Source: Pelagibius marinus (lineage in GTDB: Bacteria > Pseudomonadota > Alphaproteobacteria > Kiloniellales > Kiloniellaceae). Taken from it: a stretch of 64,000 nt of DNA. Each line of letters starts with the position of its first letter. The first letter of the stretch is position 1. Positions 24,354 to 34,287 of this stretch are shown in pieces. A program made the translations under genes and the position numbers. The stretch is taken from NCBI RefSeq assembly GCF_014925385.1, contig NZ_JACSDK010000001.1, positions 930,001-994,000 of the forward strand. Direction: 5' to 3'. A model generated the notes under the pieces. The model saw only the letters and a list, made by a program, of their open reading frames with translations, did no database searches and had not been told where the DNA came from.

Positions 24354-25679
24354 ATGACCGCAGGCAGCACAGCGCAACGGCTCGAGCCGCAGCCCTGGAT
24401 GACGGCGCCGGAGACCCAGGCGGTTGTGGAGGCGCTGACTGCGGAAGGGGCCGAGGTGCGCTTCGTCGGCGGCTGCGTGCGCGACGCCCTGGCCGGGCGC
24501 CCGGTGAAGGACGTCGACCTGGCGACACCGGACCGCCCGGAAAAGGTCATGGAGCTGCTGCAGGCCGCCGGCATCAAGGCGGTGCCGACGGGGCTCGACC
24601 ACGGCACGGTGACCGCCGTCAGCGGCCACCATCCTTTCGAGATCACCACCCTGCGCCTGGACGTGGAGACCGACGGACGCCGCGCCGTCGTCGCCTTCAC
24701 CGACGACTGGCTGGCCGATGCGGCGCGCCGCGACCTGACCTTCAACGCCATGTCCTGCCGCCCCGACGGGTGGCTCTTCGATCCCTTCGGCGGGCTGGCC
24801 GACCTGGCCGCCGGGCGGGTGCACTTCGTCGGCGATCCGCGCGACCGCATCCAGGAGGACTACCTGCGCCTGCTGCGCTTCTTCCGCTTCCAGGCGCACT
24901 ACGGGCGGGTGCCGCCGGACGCGGCGACCCTGGCGGTGGCGCGCGAACTGGCCCCCAAGCTCGCCGGTCTTTCGGGCGAGCGCGTGCGCAGCGAGATCCT
25001 GCGCCTGCTCTCCGCCCCTGATCCCCTGCCGGTGCTGGAGCTGATGCTGGCCGAGAACATCCTGGCGCCGATCCTGCCGCAGACCGCCGGCACCGCGGTG
25101 CTGCGCCGGCTCATGGCCCTCGACCTGCCGGAACGCGAGGACGCGGTGCTGCGCCTGGCCGCGCTGCTGCGCCCCGGCGCGGCGGTCGCCCGCGCCGTGG
25201 CCCAGCGCCTGCGCCTGTCCAACGCCGAGACGGCGGAGCTGGAACTGCTCGGCGCGCCGGAGCAGACCCTGGGCGAGGCGGCGGGGGTGCTGCTCCGCGG
25301 CCCCGGCGACCCGGCGCTGCGCCACGCACTGGCCACGGCACTCTACCGTGCCGGCGCGGCCCGCTTCCGCGTCGCCCTGGTGGTGGCCTATCTGCGCCTG
25401 GTCGCAGGCGACGAGGCGGCCGGGCCGGCGGCAACTGCCGGGCTGCAGGCGGCGCTGGCGGCGGCCGAGGCCTGGCAGCCGCGCGAGTTCCCGCTTTCCG
25501 GCGCCGACGTGCTGGAGCTCGGCTATGCCGCCGGGCCCGATGTCGGCAGCCTGCTGCGCGCGGTGGAGGACTGGTGGATCGGCGAGGATTTCGCCCCCGA
25601 CCGCGCGGCCTGCCTGGCGCGTCTCAAGGAACTGGCCGAACGCATCTCCCCCGAACCGCCCAAGGCGCCGGGGACCTGA
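24354..25679 (+). CDS. cca: CCA tRNA nucleotidyltransferase
   Basis: A 441-residue class II nucleotidyltransferase that adds or repairs the 3' CCA end of tRNAs. The head domain has VRFVGGCVRDALAGRPVKDV near 35-54, followed by DLAT with catalytic D53 and D55. RRDLTFNAMSC near 123 and RIQEDYLRLLRFFRFQAHYG near 163-182 are the neck and poly(A) polymerase head signatures. No HD domain is visible in the C-terminal half, as in other alphaproteobacterial forms, so a poly(A) polymerase role cannot be fully excluded. AGAGGA precedes the ATG. Convergent with hemF, with a 4-bp gap. Confidence 0.93.
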   Translation: MTAGSTAQRLEPQPWMTAPETQAVVEALTAEGAEVRFVGGCVRDALAGRPVKDVDLATPDRPEKVMELLQAAGIKAVPTGLDHGTVTAVSGHHPFEITTLRLDVETDGRRAVVAFTDDWLADAARRDLTFNAMSCRPDGWLFDPFGGLADLAAGRVHFVGDPRDRIQEDYLRLLRFFRFQAHYGRVPPDAATLAVARELAPKLAGLSGERVRSEILRLLSAPDPLPVLELMLAENILAPILPQTAGTAVLRRLMALDLPEREDAVLRLAALLRPGAAVARAVAQRLRLSNAETAELELLGAPEQTLGEAAGVLLRGPGDPALRHALATALYRAGAARFRVALVVAYLRLVAGDEAAGPAATAGLQAALAAAEAWQPREFPLSGADVLELGYAAGPDVGSLLRAVEDWWIGEDFAPDRAACLARLKELAERISPEPPKAPGT

Positions 25680-25683
25680 GGTG

Positions 25684-26592
25684 TTACGGCCAGGCGGCCT
25701 CGGGCGGCAGGCTCATGAGGATGGCCTCGACGTTGCCGCCGGTTTGCAGGCCGAATTTCGTGCCGCGGTCGTAGAGCAGGTTGAACTCGGCGTAGCGGCC
25801 GCGGCGGAACAGCTGGTGGCGGCGCTGCTCTTCGGTCCAGGGCTCGGCCATGTGACGGCGCACGAGCTGCGGATAGATCTCCAGGAAAGCGCGGCCGACG
25901 TCCTGGGTGAAGGCGAAGTCGTCCTCCCAGTCGCCGCTGTCCAGGTAGTCGTAGAAGATGCCGCCCACGCCGCGCGCCTCGCCACGGTGGGGAATGAAGA
26001 AGTACTCGTCGCACCACTTCTTGAACTTGGGATAGTACTCGGGGTCGTGCCTGTCGCAGGCGGCCTGGAAGGCGGCGTGGAAGTCCGCCGTGTCCGCTTC
26101 GAGCGGGTACATGGGGTTCAGATCGCCGCCGCCGCCGAACCAGGACTTGGTGGTGACGATGTGGCGGGTGTTCATGTGCACCGCCGGCACCAGGGGCGAG
26201 CGCAGATGCGCCACCAGCGAGATGCCGCTGGCCCAGAAGCGCGGGTCCTCATCGGCGCCGGGAATCTGCTTGGCGAAATCGCCCGAGAACTCGCCGAAGA
26301 CGGTGGAGACGTTGACGCCGACCTTCTCGAAGACGCGGCCGCGCATCAGCGACATGACGCCGCCGCCGCCCCCACTACTGTCCTCGGCCGGTCTGTCCCA
26401 GGCCTTGCGCTCGAAGCGGCCCGGCGGCACCTCGGCGAAGCGCTCGGCGTTGGCGCCGTCCAGCTCGTCCTCCAGGGCCTCGAAGGCGGCGCAGATCTTG
26501 TCGCGCAGCTCCTCGAACCAGGCCCGGGCCCGGCCCTTGCGCGCTTCGACGGTCGCCGGATCGGTCGTATTTGGGGCAACTGGGTCGGTCAT
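25684..26592 (-). CDS. hemF: oxygen-dependent coproporphyrinogen-III oxidase HemF
   Basis: A 302-residue cytoplasmic haem-synthesis enzyme that uses O2 to oxidatively decarboxylate coproporphyrinogen III to protoporphyrinogen IX. Family signatures: [34 protein letters not shown] near 155, [20 protein letters not shown] near 208, GGIFYDYL, and [20 protein letters not shown] near 265-284. The length matches HemF. The ATG at 26590-26592 gives the conserved length; the frame upstream runs into trmL. It starts 7 bp after the trmL stop, so the two form an operon. Confidence 0.96.
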   Translation of the reverse strand: MTDPVAPNTTDPATVEARKGRARAWFEELRDKICAAFEALEDELDGANAERFAEVPPGRFERKAWDRPAEDSSGGGGGVMSLMRGRVFEKVGVNVSTVFGEFSGDFAKQIPGADEDPRFWASGISLVAHLRSPLVPAVHMNTRHIVTTKSWFGGGGDLNPMYPLEADTADFHAAFQAACDRHDPEYYPKFKKWCDEYFFIPHRGEARGVGGIFYDYLDSGDWEDDFAFTQDVGRAFLEIYPQLVRRHMAEPWTEEQRRHQLFRRGRYAEFNLLYDRGTKFGLQTGGNVEAILMSLPPEAAWP

Positions 26593-26599
26593 TGTCGGA

Positions 26600-27163
26600 T
26601 CACTCTGTTTCTGTCTCTGGCGGCTCCGGAAAGCCCCCGGGAAAGCCCTCAATCTGGCGCAGGGCCTCGCCCAGGACCATGGCGGCGGCCTGGGCCACGT
26701 TCAGGGAGCGGCAGCCGGCCCGCACCGGGATGACGAGGCGGGCATCCGCCGCCGCATGCACCTCTTCGGGCACACCCGCCGATTCGCGGCCCAACAGCAG
26801 GATGTCGCCGGGCGCGTAGCTGAAGTGGGTGTAGGGCCGATCCCCCCCGGTGGTCAACAGCAGCAGCCGGCCGCCCCCGGCGCGCGCCCCGTCCGCACCC
26901 CCGTCCGCACCCGCGTCGGCACCCGCATCGGCACCCGCGTCGGCACCCTGGGCCTGCCGGTTGGCCTGAAATGCGGTCCAGGAGCGGTGCCGCTGCAGGC
27001 TGGCCTGGCTGTGGTAGTCGAGGCCGGCGCGTTTCAGCCGCTTGTCATCCAACAGAAATCCGCAGGGTTCGATGATGTCCAGCCCGACGCCCAGGCAGGC
27101 GGTGAGGCGGATCAGGGCGCCGCAGTTTTGCGGGATGTCGGGTTGATAGAGGGCCAGGCGCAT
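26600..27163 (-). CDS. trmL: tRNA (cytidine(34)-2'-O)-methyltransferase TrmL
   Basis: A 187-residue SPOUT methyltransferase that by family 2'-O-methylates the wobble base of tRNA-Leu isoacceptors. N-terminal signature: [20 protein letters not shown] at about 3-22. The C-terminal trefoil knot is [14 protein letters not shown] and then [20 protein letters not shown], with SLN as the SAM-binding and catalytic signature. Start at ATG 27161-27163, eleven codons inside the longest frame. TrmL is normally about 150-160 residues; the excess here is a GADA repeat near residues 70-95, encoded by a 12-bp minisatellite, between the HRSWTAF helix and the RLLLLTT strand. Confidence 0.93.
   Translation of the reverse strand: MRLALYQPDIPQNCGALIRLTACLGVGLDIIEPCGFLLDDKRLKRAGLDYHSQASLQRHRSWTAFQANRQAQGADAGADAGADAGADGGADGARAGGGRLLLLTTGGDRPYTHFSYAPGDILLLGRESAGVPEEVHAAADARLVIPVRAGCRSLNVAQAAAMVLGEALRQIEGFPGGFPEPPETETE
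26889..26948. repeat. in-frame 12-bp minisatellite inside trmL
   Basis: Five consecutive 12-bp units. Read on the plus strand, the first two are CCGTCCGCACCC and the last three are GC(G/A)TCGGCACCC. They encode Gly-Ala-Asp-(Ala/Gly) repeats in the TrmL protein. A multiple-of-three unit keeps the frame whatever the copy number. Confidence 0.9.
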
Positions 27164-27238
27164 GGTCGGGTAGAATGATCTCTCTAAGCGGTTCAATAAC
27201 TAGGCGATTCGTATCATTCGACTTGGTGCGAAGGGGCT

Positions 27239-27267
27239 TTGCGTTCCCCGTAAATTTCCTCTATATC
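27239..27267 (+). promoter_or_regulatory. sigma-70 promoter of petABC
   Basis: TTGCGT (27239-27244), a 17-bp spacer, then TATATC (27262-27267). Spacing is ideal and both hexamers are good matches. Transcription would start near 27274, leaving a 5' leader of about 160 nt before petA. Confidence 0.65.
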
Positions 27268-27388
27268 CAGCCCCACAAAGGGGCATTCGGGCCTCGGCTG
27301 CGGCAGCATGTCGCACCCCCGGGGCTTTGTCGCGCGCTAGGGTCTGGATCATGCCGCCGGGGCGCAAGCCTCGGGATCGATTGGTCTG

Positions 27389-27407
27389 AGCCCTGTGCCA
27401 CAGGGCT
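27389..27407. promoter_or_regulatory. 19-bp palindrome in the petABC leader
   Basis: AGCCCTGTG-C-CACAGGGCT is perfectly symmetric around one base and ends 30 bp before the petA ATG. It is either a protein-binding site or an RNA hairpin in the leader; no T-run follows, so it is not a simple terminator. Confidence 0.6.
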
Positions 27408-27437
27408 CCAAAAGAAGGATCGTAGGGGAAAAGACGC

Positions 27438-27986
27438 ATGGCAGATACCGCCACTCCCGCGCAGGCCGGATCCGGCGAGACGCGGCGCGACTTCTTGTAC
27501 CTGGCCGCGGGGGCCATGGGCGCTGTCGGGGTCGGGGCCGTGGCCTGGCCGTTGATCGATTCGATGAACCCGTCGGCAGAAGTGCTGGCTCTGGCGTCGA
27601 CCGAGGTCGACCTGTCGCCGATCGAGGTGGGCCAGCGCATCACGGTGACCTGGCGCGGCAACCCGGTCTTCATCGACCACCGCACCCAGGAGCAGATTCA
27701 GCAGGCCGAGGCCGTGCCGCTGGACGATCTGCCCGATCCGCAGGCCGACGATGCCCGCGTCCAGCAGCCGGAATGGCTGATTGTCATCGGCGTCTGCACC
27801 CACCTGGGCTGCGTGCCGCTGGGCCAGAAAACAGGCCAGAGCCGCGGCGAGTTCGGCGGCTGGTTCTGCCCCTGCCACGGCTCCCACTACGATACCTCTG
27901 GGCGCATCCGCAAAGGCCCGGCCCCGCTCAACCTGCCTGTGCCTCCCTATGAGTTCACCGGCGACACGTCCATCGTGATCGGCTAA
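27438..27986 (+). CDS. petA: ubiquinol-cytochrome c reductase iron-sulfur subunit (Rieske)
   Basis: A 182-residue Rieske protein of the cytochrome bc1 complex, which passes electrons from ubiquinol to cytochrome c1. The N-terminal [20 protein letters not shown] (about 14-33) is an uncleaved Tat-type signal anchor. The 2Fe-2S site is complete: CTHLGC at 120-125 and CPCHGS at 144-149, with C120, H122, C144 and H147 as cluster ligands and C125-C146 as the disulfide. A strong GGGGAAAAGACGC region precedes the ATG. First gene of petABC, 14 bp before petB. Confidence 0.98.
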   Translation: MADTATPAQAGSGETRRDFLYLAAGAMGAVGVGAVAWPLIDSMNPSAEVLALASTEVDLSPIEVGQRITVTWRGNPVFIDHRTQEQIQQAEAVPLDDLPDPQADDARVQQPEWLIVIGVCTHLGCVPLGQKTGQSRGEFGGWFCPCHGSHYDTSGRIRKGPAPLNLPVPPYEFTGDTSIVIG

Positions 27987-28000
27987 GGGGAGTTCGGACA

Positions 28001-29260
28001 ATGAGCGAGTTTCAGACCAACAGCCGGGTGATCAAGTGGATCGAGCACCGCATGCCGGTGTTCTCCTTCCTCGACCATTCGGTCGGCCGCAGCTTCCCCG
28101 CGCCCAAGAACCTCAGCTACCTGTGGAACTTCGGGTCCCTGGCGGGCCTCGTGCTGGTGATCATGATCGTCACCGGCATCGTGCTGGCCATGCAGTACAC
28201 CGCCCATGTGGATTACGCCTTCAACTCCGTCGAGCGCATCATGCGCGACGTGAACTACGGCTGGCTGATCCGCTACATTCACATGAACGGCGCCTCCTTC
28301 TTCTTCATCGTCGTCTACATCCACATCTTCCGCGGGCTCTACTACGGCTCCTACAAGGCGCCGCGCGAGCTGCTGTGGATGATCGGCGTGGTGATCCTGC
28401 TGCTGATGATGGCCACCGCCTTCATGGGCTACGTGCTGCCCTGGGGCCAGATGTCCTTCTGGGGCGCCAAGGTGATCACCAACCTGTTCTCCGCCGTGCC
28501 CTTCTTCGGCGAGGGCATCGTCACCTGGCTGTGGGGCGGCTTCACCGTCGATAACCCGACGCTGAACCGCTTCTTCTCCCTGCACTATCTGCTGCCCTTC
28601 ATTATCGTGGCCGTGGTGGTGCTGCACATCTGGGCGCTGCACCAGTTCGGCTCCAACAACCCGCTGGGCATCGATACCAAAGGGCCGCAGGACAAGATCC
28701 CCTTCCACCCCTACTACACGGTCAAGGATGCCTTCGGGGTGGGGGTCTTCCTGATCTTCTTCGCGGCGATGGTGTTCTACGCCCCGAACTACATGGGCGA
28801 CCCGGTCAACTACGTGCAGGCCGATCCGCTGGCGACACCGGCGCACATCGTGCCCGAGTGGTACTTCCTGCCGTTCTACGCGATCCTGCGCGCGATCCCG
28901 GACAAGCTGCTGGGCGTGATCGCCATGTTCGGCTCCATCGCCGTGCTGTTCATCCTGCCGTGGCTCGACCGCTCGCCGGTCAAGAGCGGCAGGTTCCGCC
29001 CGATCTTCCGCATCTTCTTCGTGCTGCTGGTGATCGACACGGTGGTGCTCGGCTTCGCCGGTGCCAACCCGCCTGAGGGCACCTGGCTGCTGGTCGGCCA
29101 GATCGCCACGGCCTGGTACTTCCTGCACTTCCTGATCATCCTGCCGTTGCTCGGCGTCTTCGAGCGGCCCAAACCGCTGCCGACCTCGATCAGCGAGCCG
29201 GTATTGAAAGGCGGCGGCTCTATGGCCGGGGCCACAACCACGCCGATGGAGAAGGCCTGA
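28001..29260 (+). CDS. petB: cytochrome b subunit of the bc1 complex
   Basis: A 419-residue integral membrane protein holding the two b haems and both quinone sites. Visible signatures: [20 protein letters not shown] (helix A), [20 protein letters not shown] (helix B with haem His residues), [20 protein letters not shown] (Qo site), [20 protein letters not shown] (helix D His residues), and the Qo-site [16 protein letters not shown]. About eight transmembrane helices. Its stop overlaps the petC start (TGATG), so the two are translationally coupled. Confidence 0.98.
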   Translation: MSEFQTNSRVIKWIEHRMPVFSFLDHSVGRSFPAPKNLSYLWNFGSLAGLVLVIMIVTGIVLAMQYTAHVDYAFNSVERIMRDVNYGWLIRYIHMNGASFFFIVVYIHIFRGLYYGSYKAPRELLWMIGVVILLLMMATAFMGYVLPWGQMSFWGAKVITNLFSAVPFFGEGIVTWLWGGFTVDNPTLNRFFSLHYLLPFIIVAVVVLHIWALHQFGSNNPLGIDTKGPQDKIPFHPYYTVKDAFGVGVFLIFFAAMVFYAPNYMGDPVNYVQADPLATPAHIVPEWYFLPFYAILRAIPDKLLGVIAMFGSIAVLFILPWLDRSPVKSGRFRPIFRIFFVLLVIDTVVLGFAGANPPEGTWLLVGQIATAWYFLHFLIILPLLGVFERPKPLPTSISEPVLKGGGSMAGATTTPMEKA

Positions 29261-30018
29261 TGCGCAAGGGACTGATCTTTGGACTGGCGGCCCTTGCCGC
29301 GATCGCGACCGCCTCTTCCGCCGCCCGCGCGGCGGAGGAAGGCCCCGCCCTGCCGCATGTCGAATGGAGCTTCGACGGGCCTTTCGGCACCTTCGACCGC
29401 CATGCGATGCAGCGCGGCCTGCAGGTCTACCGCGAGGTCTGCTCGGCTTGTCACAGCCTGAACTACATCGCTTTCCGTGACCTGGCCGCCCTCGGCTACG
29501 ACGAGGACGAGATCAAGGCCATCGCCGCCGAATACACGGTGACCGACGGTCCGAACGACGAAGGCGAGATGTTCGAGCGCGAAGGCCGTCCGTCGGACTA
29601 TTTCCCCGCGCCCTTCCCGAACGAGAAGGCGGCCGCGGCGTCCAACGGCGGCGCGGCGCCGCCGGACCTCTCGCTCATGGCGAAGGCCCGCGTGGGCGGT
29701 CCGACCTATATTTACGGGCTGCTGACCGGCTACGAGGATCCGCCGGCCGGCTTCCCGGGCGACAACTACAACCTCTACTTCCCGGGCCATCAGATCGCCA
29801 TGGCGCCGCCGCTCTTCGAAGACGGCGTCAGCTATGCCGACGGCACCCCGGCGACGGTGGAGCAGATGGCCAAGGACGTTTCCCACTTCCTCATGTGGAC
29901 GGCGGAGCCGAAGCTGGAGGACCGCAAGGGCATGGGCATCAAGGTGCTGATCTTCCTCGTGGTCTTCACCGGCGTGCTCTACGCCGCCAAGCGCAAGATC
30001 TGGGCCGACGTCCACTGA
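29260..30018 (+). CDS. petC: cytochrome c1
   Basis: A 252-residue periplasmic c-type cytochrome anchored by a C-terminal helix. A cleavable Sec signal occupies 1-25 (LIFGLAALAAIATASSAARA). The covalent haem site is CSACH at 61-65, followed by SLNYIAFRDLAAL. PGHQIAMAPPLFEDG near 176-190 supplies the likely axial Met. The helix IKVLIFLVVFTGVLYAAKRK at the C terminus holds it in the membrane facing cytochrome b. Last gene of petABC and followed by a strong terminator. Confidence 0.98.
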   Translation: MRKGLIFGLAALAAIATASSAARAAEEGPALPHVEWSFDGPFGTFDRHAMQRGLQVYREVCSACHSLNYIAFRDLAALGYDEDEIKAIAAEYTVTDGPNDEGEMFEREGRPSDYFPAPFPNEKAAAASNGGAAPPDLSLMAKARVGGPTYIYGLLTGYEDPPAGFPGDNYNLYFPGHQIAMAPPLFEDGVSYADGTPATVEQMAKDVSHFLMWTAEPKLEDRKGMGIKVLIFLVVFTGVLYAAKRKIWADVH

Positions 30019-30051
30019 TCCGGGCGTCTTGCGCGAGCTGACAGTCAAGGG

Positions 30052-30083
30052 AAAGGCCGCCGTTTCAGGCGGCCTTTTCTTTT
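30052..30083 (+). terminator. Rho-independent terminator of petABC
   Basis: AAAGGCCGCC-GTTTCA-GGCGGCCTTT stem-loop, followed by TCTTTT. It lies 33 bp after petC and before mtnP. Confidence 0.9.
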
Positions 30084-30158
30084 GCCCGCCTTGGCAAGCC
30101 GGGTTCCGTCGAGTAAAGGGAATCCCTGAAACAGGCCTGAAAAAAGGGGGGGCAGCGC

Positions 30159-31055
<897 letters not shown>

Positions 31056-31090
31056 CGCGGCCCCGAAACGGCGGCGCAGCGGAGGACAGG

Positions 31091-32014
31091 ATGCCGGAGG
31101 AGGCGGGGGATATGAAGCTGATGGTCGGTGACAAGGGCGTGGAGGCGGCGCAGCCGCTGCGCGGAATCGACCACGTGCTGGTCGGGGTGCGCGACCTGGA
31201 GGCGGCGCACCAGGCCTATGCGCGCCTCGGCTTCACCGTCTCGGCGCGCGGCCGCCACATCGGCTGGGGCACCGCCAACTACTGCATCATGTTTCCCGAC
31301 GACTACATCGAGCTGCTGGGCATCGTCGATCCCTCGCAGTTCACCAACAACCTCAACCGTTTCCTGGAGAGCCGCGAGGGCCTGCTGGGCCTCGCCTTCG
31401 CCAGCGACGATGTGGCGCTGGCAGAGCGCGCGCTGCGCCGCGCCGGCATTGAGCCGGGCGAGATGCGCGACCTGAAGCGCATCCTCGAGGATCCGGAGGG
31501 CGAGGTCTGGCCGCGCTTCAAGCTGCTGCACCTGCCGCCGGAGGCCACCCCCGGCACCTCGGCCTTCATCTGCCAGCATCTGACGCCGGAACTGGTGTGG
31601 CGCCCGGAGTGGTGCAGGCACGCCAACAGCGCGCGCGGCCTCATCGCCATGACCTCCGTGGTCAAGGACCCCTCGGCGCTGGCCATTCCCTATGCCGAGC
31701 TCTTCGGCTTCGACCGGGTGCGCGCCGGCGACGGCGTGGTGGAGGTTGACTGCGGCGGTCCCGGGGGGAGCCGCGTCTGGCTGCGCTTCACCACGGCGGA
31801 GATGCTGGGCGCCCTGCACCCGGGGCTGATCGGCGCGCCGCGCCAGCCGACGCCCTGGCTGGCCGCCCTGCGCGTCGCCGTCGAGGACCTGGGGCTCTGC
31901 GCCACCACGCTGGAGCGCAACCACATGCCGGTGCACTGGGACGGCCCGCGCCTTCTGCGCGTCCCCGCCCAGGCCGCCTGCGGCGTGCTGCTGGAATTCA
32001 CCGAAGAAACCTAG
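31091..32014 (+). CDS. VOC family protein (glyoxalase-like domain)
   Basis: A 307-residue protein with the vicinal-oxygen-chelate fold. The opening LRGIDHVLVGVRDLEAAHQA near 23-42 is the typical first metal-site strand of the glyoxalase-like (Glyoxalase_3) group. FPDDYIELLGIVDP near 70 and the second-half segment SALAIPYAELFGFDRVRAG near 196-214 mark the repeated units. Reaction unknown. The start ATG at 31091 has GGAGG five bases upstream; an ATG at 31112 is possible. The convergent sigma factor gene shares the CTAG at its stop. Confidence 0.83.
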   Translation: MPEEAGDMKLMVGDKGVEAAQPLRGIDHVLVGVRDLEAAHQAYARLGFTVSARGRHIGWGTANYCIMFPDDYIELLGIVDPSQFTNNLNRFLESREGLLGLAFASDDVALAERALRRAGIEPGEMRDLKRILEDPEGEVWPRFKLLHLPPEATPGTSAFICQHLTPELVWRPEWCRHANSARGLIAMTSVVKDPSALAIPYAELFGFDRVRAGDGVVEVDCGGPGGSRVWLRFTTAEMLGALHPGLIGAPRQPTPWLAALRVAVEDLGLCATTLERNHMPVHWDGPRLLRVPAQAACGVLLEFTEET

Positions 32015-33252
32015 CGACGGAGCGCCTCCCGGCGCTGCTGCAGAAAGCGGCGCACGGCCTCGTCCGTTTCCAGGCCGATGGCCCTGGCGTAGGCGGCATC
32101 GGCGGCGGCGCCGTCGCCGCGCTGGGCCAGCAGGCCGGCGCGCGCCGCCCAAAAGGGCTGATAGTCGGCAAGCCGCCGGTCCTCCGCTGCCCGGTCCAGT
32201 TCCCGCAGGCCCGCCTCGGCGCCTTCGGCCTCGGCGAGGGCCACGGCGCGGTTGACCGCCACCACGGGCGAGCCGGAGAGTGCCGCGAGCGCGTCGTAGA
32301 GCACGACGATGGCCGGCCAGTCGGTCTTGCCGCCCTGCCGCCGGGCCACGTGGGCCGACTGTATCGCCGCCTCCAGCTGATAGCGGCCGATGGTGCCGGC
32401 GGCACCCGCCCGGCGCAGCAGGGCCTCGGCCTCCTCGATCAGGCGGGCATCCCACAGGGCCGTATCCTGCTCGGCCAGCGGAACGTAGTCGCCGGCGGGG
32501 CCGCGCCGTGCCGCGCGCCGCGCCTCGGCAAACAGCATCAGAGCCAGGAGGCCCAGCGCCTCCGGCTCTTCCGGCAGCAGGGAAGCGACCAGCCGGCCGA
32601 GCCAGATGCCCTCGCCGGCAAGGCTGCGGCGCTTCGTCTCCGTGCCCGCCGGGTCGCTCCAGCCCTCGGCGAAGGCGGCGTAGATCGCTTCCAGGACCCC
32701 GTCGAGCCGAGCCGGCAGCTCGTCGCGTCCGGGCACTCCAAAGGGAATACCGGCTTCGCGGATGCGCCGCTTGGCCCGCACCAGCCGCTGGCCCATGGCC
32801 GCCGGGCGCACCAGGAAGGCCGACGCGATGGCTGCCGCGTCGAAGCCCAGGACGGCCTGCAGCATGAGCGGTGCCCGCACCGCGGCGTCGATGGCCGGAT
32901 GGGCGCAGGCGAACATCAGGCCCAGGCGTTCGTCGGGCAGGGTTTCACCGGTATCGGCCTGCCTTTCCGCGAACAGCTGTTCCAGCTCGGTCATGGACGC
33001 GCTTGCGGTTTTCCGGTGGCGGATGACATCGATCGAGCGGTTCCTGGCGACCGTCATGAGCCAGGCTTCGGGACGCTCGGGCACGCCTTTCTCGGGCCAG
33101 GAGGCGAGGGCGGCGGCGAAAGCCTCCGACAAGGCATCCTCGGCCGCGGCGACGTCGTGCGTGCGGGCGCAGAGGTAGGCGACCAGCTTGCCGTAGCTCT
33201 GCCGGGCGGCCGCCTCGGCAGCCGCCCGGGCCTCTAAATTGTGCTTTTCCAT
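32011..33252 (-). CDS. ECF sigma factor, ECF42 type with C-terminal TPR-like domain
   Basis: A 413-residue extracytoplasmic-function sigma factor. Region 2 is at about 18-88, with EDALSEAFAAALASWPEKG and PEAWLMTVARNRSIDVIRHR. Region 4 is at about 105-165. A long C-terminal extension (about 185-410), DUF6596 plus TPR-like helices, contains YAAFAEGWSDP, NRAVALAEAEG and AAYARAIGLETDEAVRRFL. This architecture and the upstream DGPF/YCII partner define the ECF42 group, which lacks a classical anti-sigma factor and is thought to be controlled through its own C-terminal domain. Its ATG overlaps the stop of the partner gene (TGATG). The inducing signal is unknown. Confidence 0.92.
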   Translation of the reverse strand: MEKHNLEARAAAEAAARQSYGKLVAYLCARTHDVAAAEDALSEAFAAALASWPEKGVPERPEAWLMTVARNRSIDVIRHRKTASASMTELEQLFAERQADTGETLPDERLGLMFACAHPAIDAAVRAPLMLQAVLGFDAAAIASAFLVRPAAMGQRLVRAKRRIREAGIPFGVPGRDELPARLDGVLEAIYAAFAEGWSDPAGTETKRRSLAGEGIWLGRLVASLLPEEPEALGLLALMLFAEARRAARRGPAGDYVPLAEQDTALWDARLIEEAEALLRRAGAAGTIGRYQLEAAIQSAHVARRQGGKTDWPAIVVLYDALAALSGSPVVAVNRAVALAEAEGAEAGLRELDRAAEDRRLADYQPFWAARAGLLAQRGDGAAADAAYARAIGLETDEAVRRFLQQRREALRR

Positions 33253-33596
33253 CACTCCCAGATCGGGCGGACCTCCAGCGTGCCGCGGCTGGCGCCGGGG
33301 CAGCGGGCGGCCCAGGAGAGCGCCGAATCGATGTCCGGCACGTCGATGACGAGATAGCCGGCGAGCTGCTCCTTCGTGTCGGCATAGGGGCCGTCCAGCA
33401 CCTGGGCCTCGCCGTCGACCACGCGCAGGGTGGTCGCCGTCTCGGTCGGCTTCAGCCGGTCGCCGCCGACCAGGATGCCGGACTCGCGCAGCGCCTCCAC
33501 GTAGGCCGCGAAGGCGGGCGACATCTGGTGCGGCGCATCGACCGCCGCCGCCGGCTGGGCACTTTCGTCCACATAGATGCAAAGCATGTACTTCAT
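33252..33596 (-). CDS. YCII-related (DGPF) protein
   Basis: A 114-residue ferredoxin-like alpha+beta protein. The name-giving motif is present as DGPYADTKEQLAGYLVIDVP at about 69-88, after MKYMLCIYVDESAQ at the N terminus. It starts at ATG 33594-33596, since the longer frame begins upstream of the ribosome-binding sequence AAGGGAGACGATC. DGPF proteins are the standard partners and targets of ECF42 sigma factors; their biochemical role is not established. Translationally coupled to the sigma gene and preceded by an ECF42-type promoter. Confidence 0.92.
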   Translation of the reverse strand: MKYMLCIYVDESAQPAAAVDAPHQMSPAFAAYVEALRESGILVGGDRLKPTETATTLRVVDGEAQVLDGPYADTKEQLAGYLVIDVPDIDSALSWAARCPGASRGTLEVRPIWE

Positions 33597-33642
33597 GATC
33601 GTCTCCCTTGGCTCCAACCGCCGGATCGCGGTTCGAACCTAT

Positions 33643-33669
33643 GACGGGCGGGCCCGGCCGCTTTCGACA
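33643..33669 (-). promoter_or_regulatory. candidate ECF42-dependent promoter
   Basis: On the minus strand TGTCGA (33669-33664) is followed after 17 bp by CGTC (33646-33643). This matches the motif I recall being described for Streptomyces ECF42 promoters (TGTCGA at -35, CGTC or CGAC at -10), and it lies about 47 bp upstream of the DGPF gene. It implies that the sigma factor activates its own operon. Confidence 0.65.
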
Positions 33670-33722
33670 GATAAGTGAGAATTTTTGGGCTTTGGGGAGG
33701 GAACCGCAAGCTCCGGGCCGCT

Positions 33723-34244
33723 TTATGGTGCCGGGCGCTGGATGCGCGGGGCGAACTGCGCGAAGGTGGCTTGGGCGTCGTAGATCTGAAAGCCACCGGA
33801 GGAGTCGACGGGCGGCCGGCCCGAGAAGGGCTCGATGGTCAGCAGCGCGCGGAAGGTGGTGCGCTCGCGCTGATACGTCGGGGCCGGATAGGGCCGGTAG
33901 TAGCGGTAGCGGCGATCATAGGGGCCGTAGTAGTAGGGATCGCCCCAGCCGTCGTAGGTCTGCCGCGTCACCTGGGTGTAGCGCTCGACCAGCTTGTCGT
34001 GGACGGCGAACTTCTCCGCGCCCAGCTCCAGGGTCAGTTCGGCGGCGCGGAACAGGCAGTAGTCCTGCACCCGCTCGCGCGAGGTCACGGCGTTCCCCTG
34101 GAAGCTCACCCGGTAAAGCCCCTTGCCCAGGGCCTCGTCGGCATAGCCGTCGCGGCTCGCCTTGGGGGCATAGAGGCTCGGCTGCGGCGCGGCGCAGGCC
34201 GCCAGCAGCAGCGTCAGCAGCAGGGCGGTGACGCGCGGAGCCAT
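33723..34244 (-). CDS. lipoprotein, CC0125/CC1285 family-like
   Basis: A 173-residue predicted lipoprotein. The signal peptide ends in a lipobox, LLAAC, with the lipidated Cys at about 17. The conserved block GLYRVSFQGNAVTSRERVQD near 42-61, followed by YCLFRAAELTLELG, is the pattern of a small alphaproteobacterial lipoprotein family. A Tyr-rich linker, YDGWGDPYYYGPYDRRYRYY near 97-116, and RERTTFRALLTIEPF follow. It would sit in the outer or inner membrane facing the periplasm. Function unknown. Confidence 0.82.
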   Translation of the reverse strand: MAPRVTALLLTLLLAACAAPQPSLYAPKASRDGYADEALGKGLYRVSFQGNAVTSRERVQDYCLFRAAELTLELGAEKFAVHDKLVERYTQVTRQTYDGWGDPYYYGPYDRRYRYYRPYPAPTYQRERTTFRALLTIEPFSGRPPVDSSGGFQIYDAQATFAQFAPRIQRPAP

Positions 34245-34287
34245 GCTTAGGAGATAGGCAGGCTATGGGGGCCCGGCAAGGCGGGAC

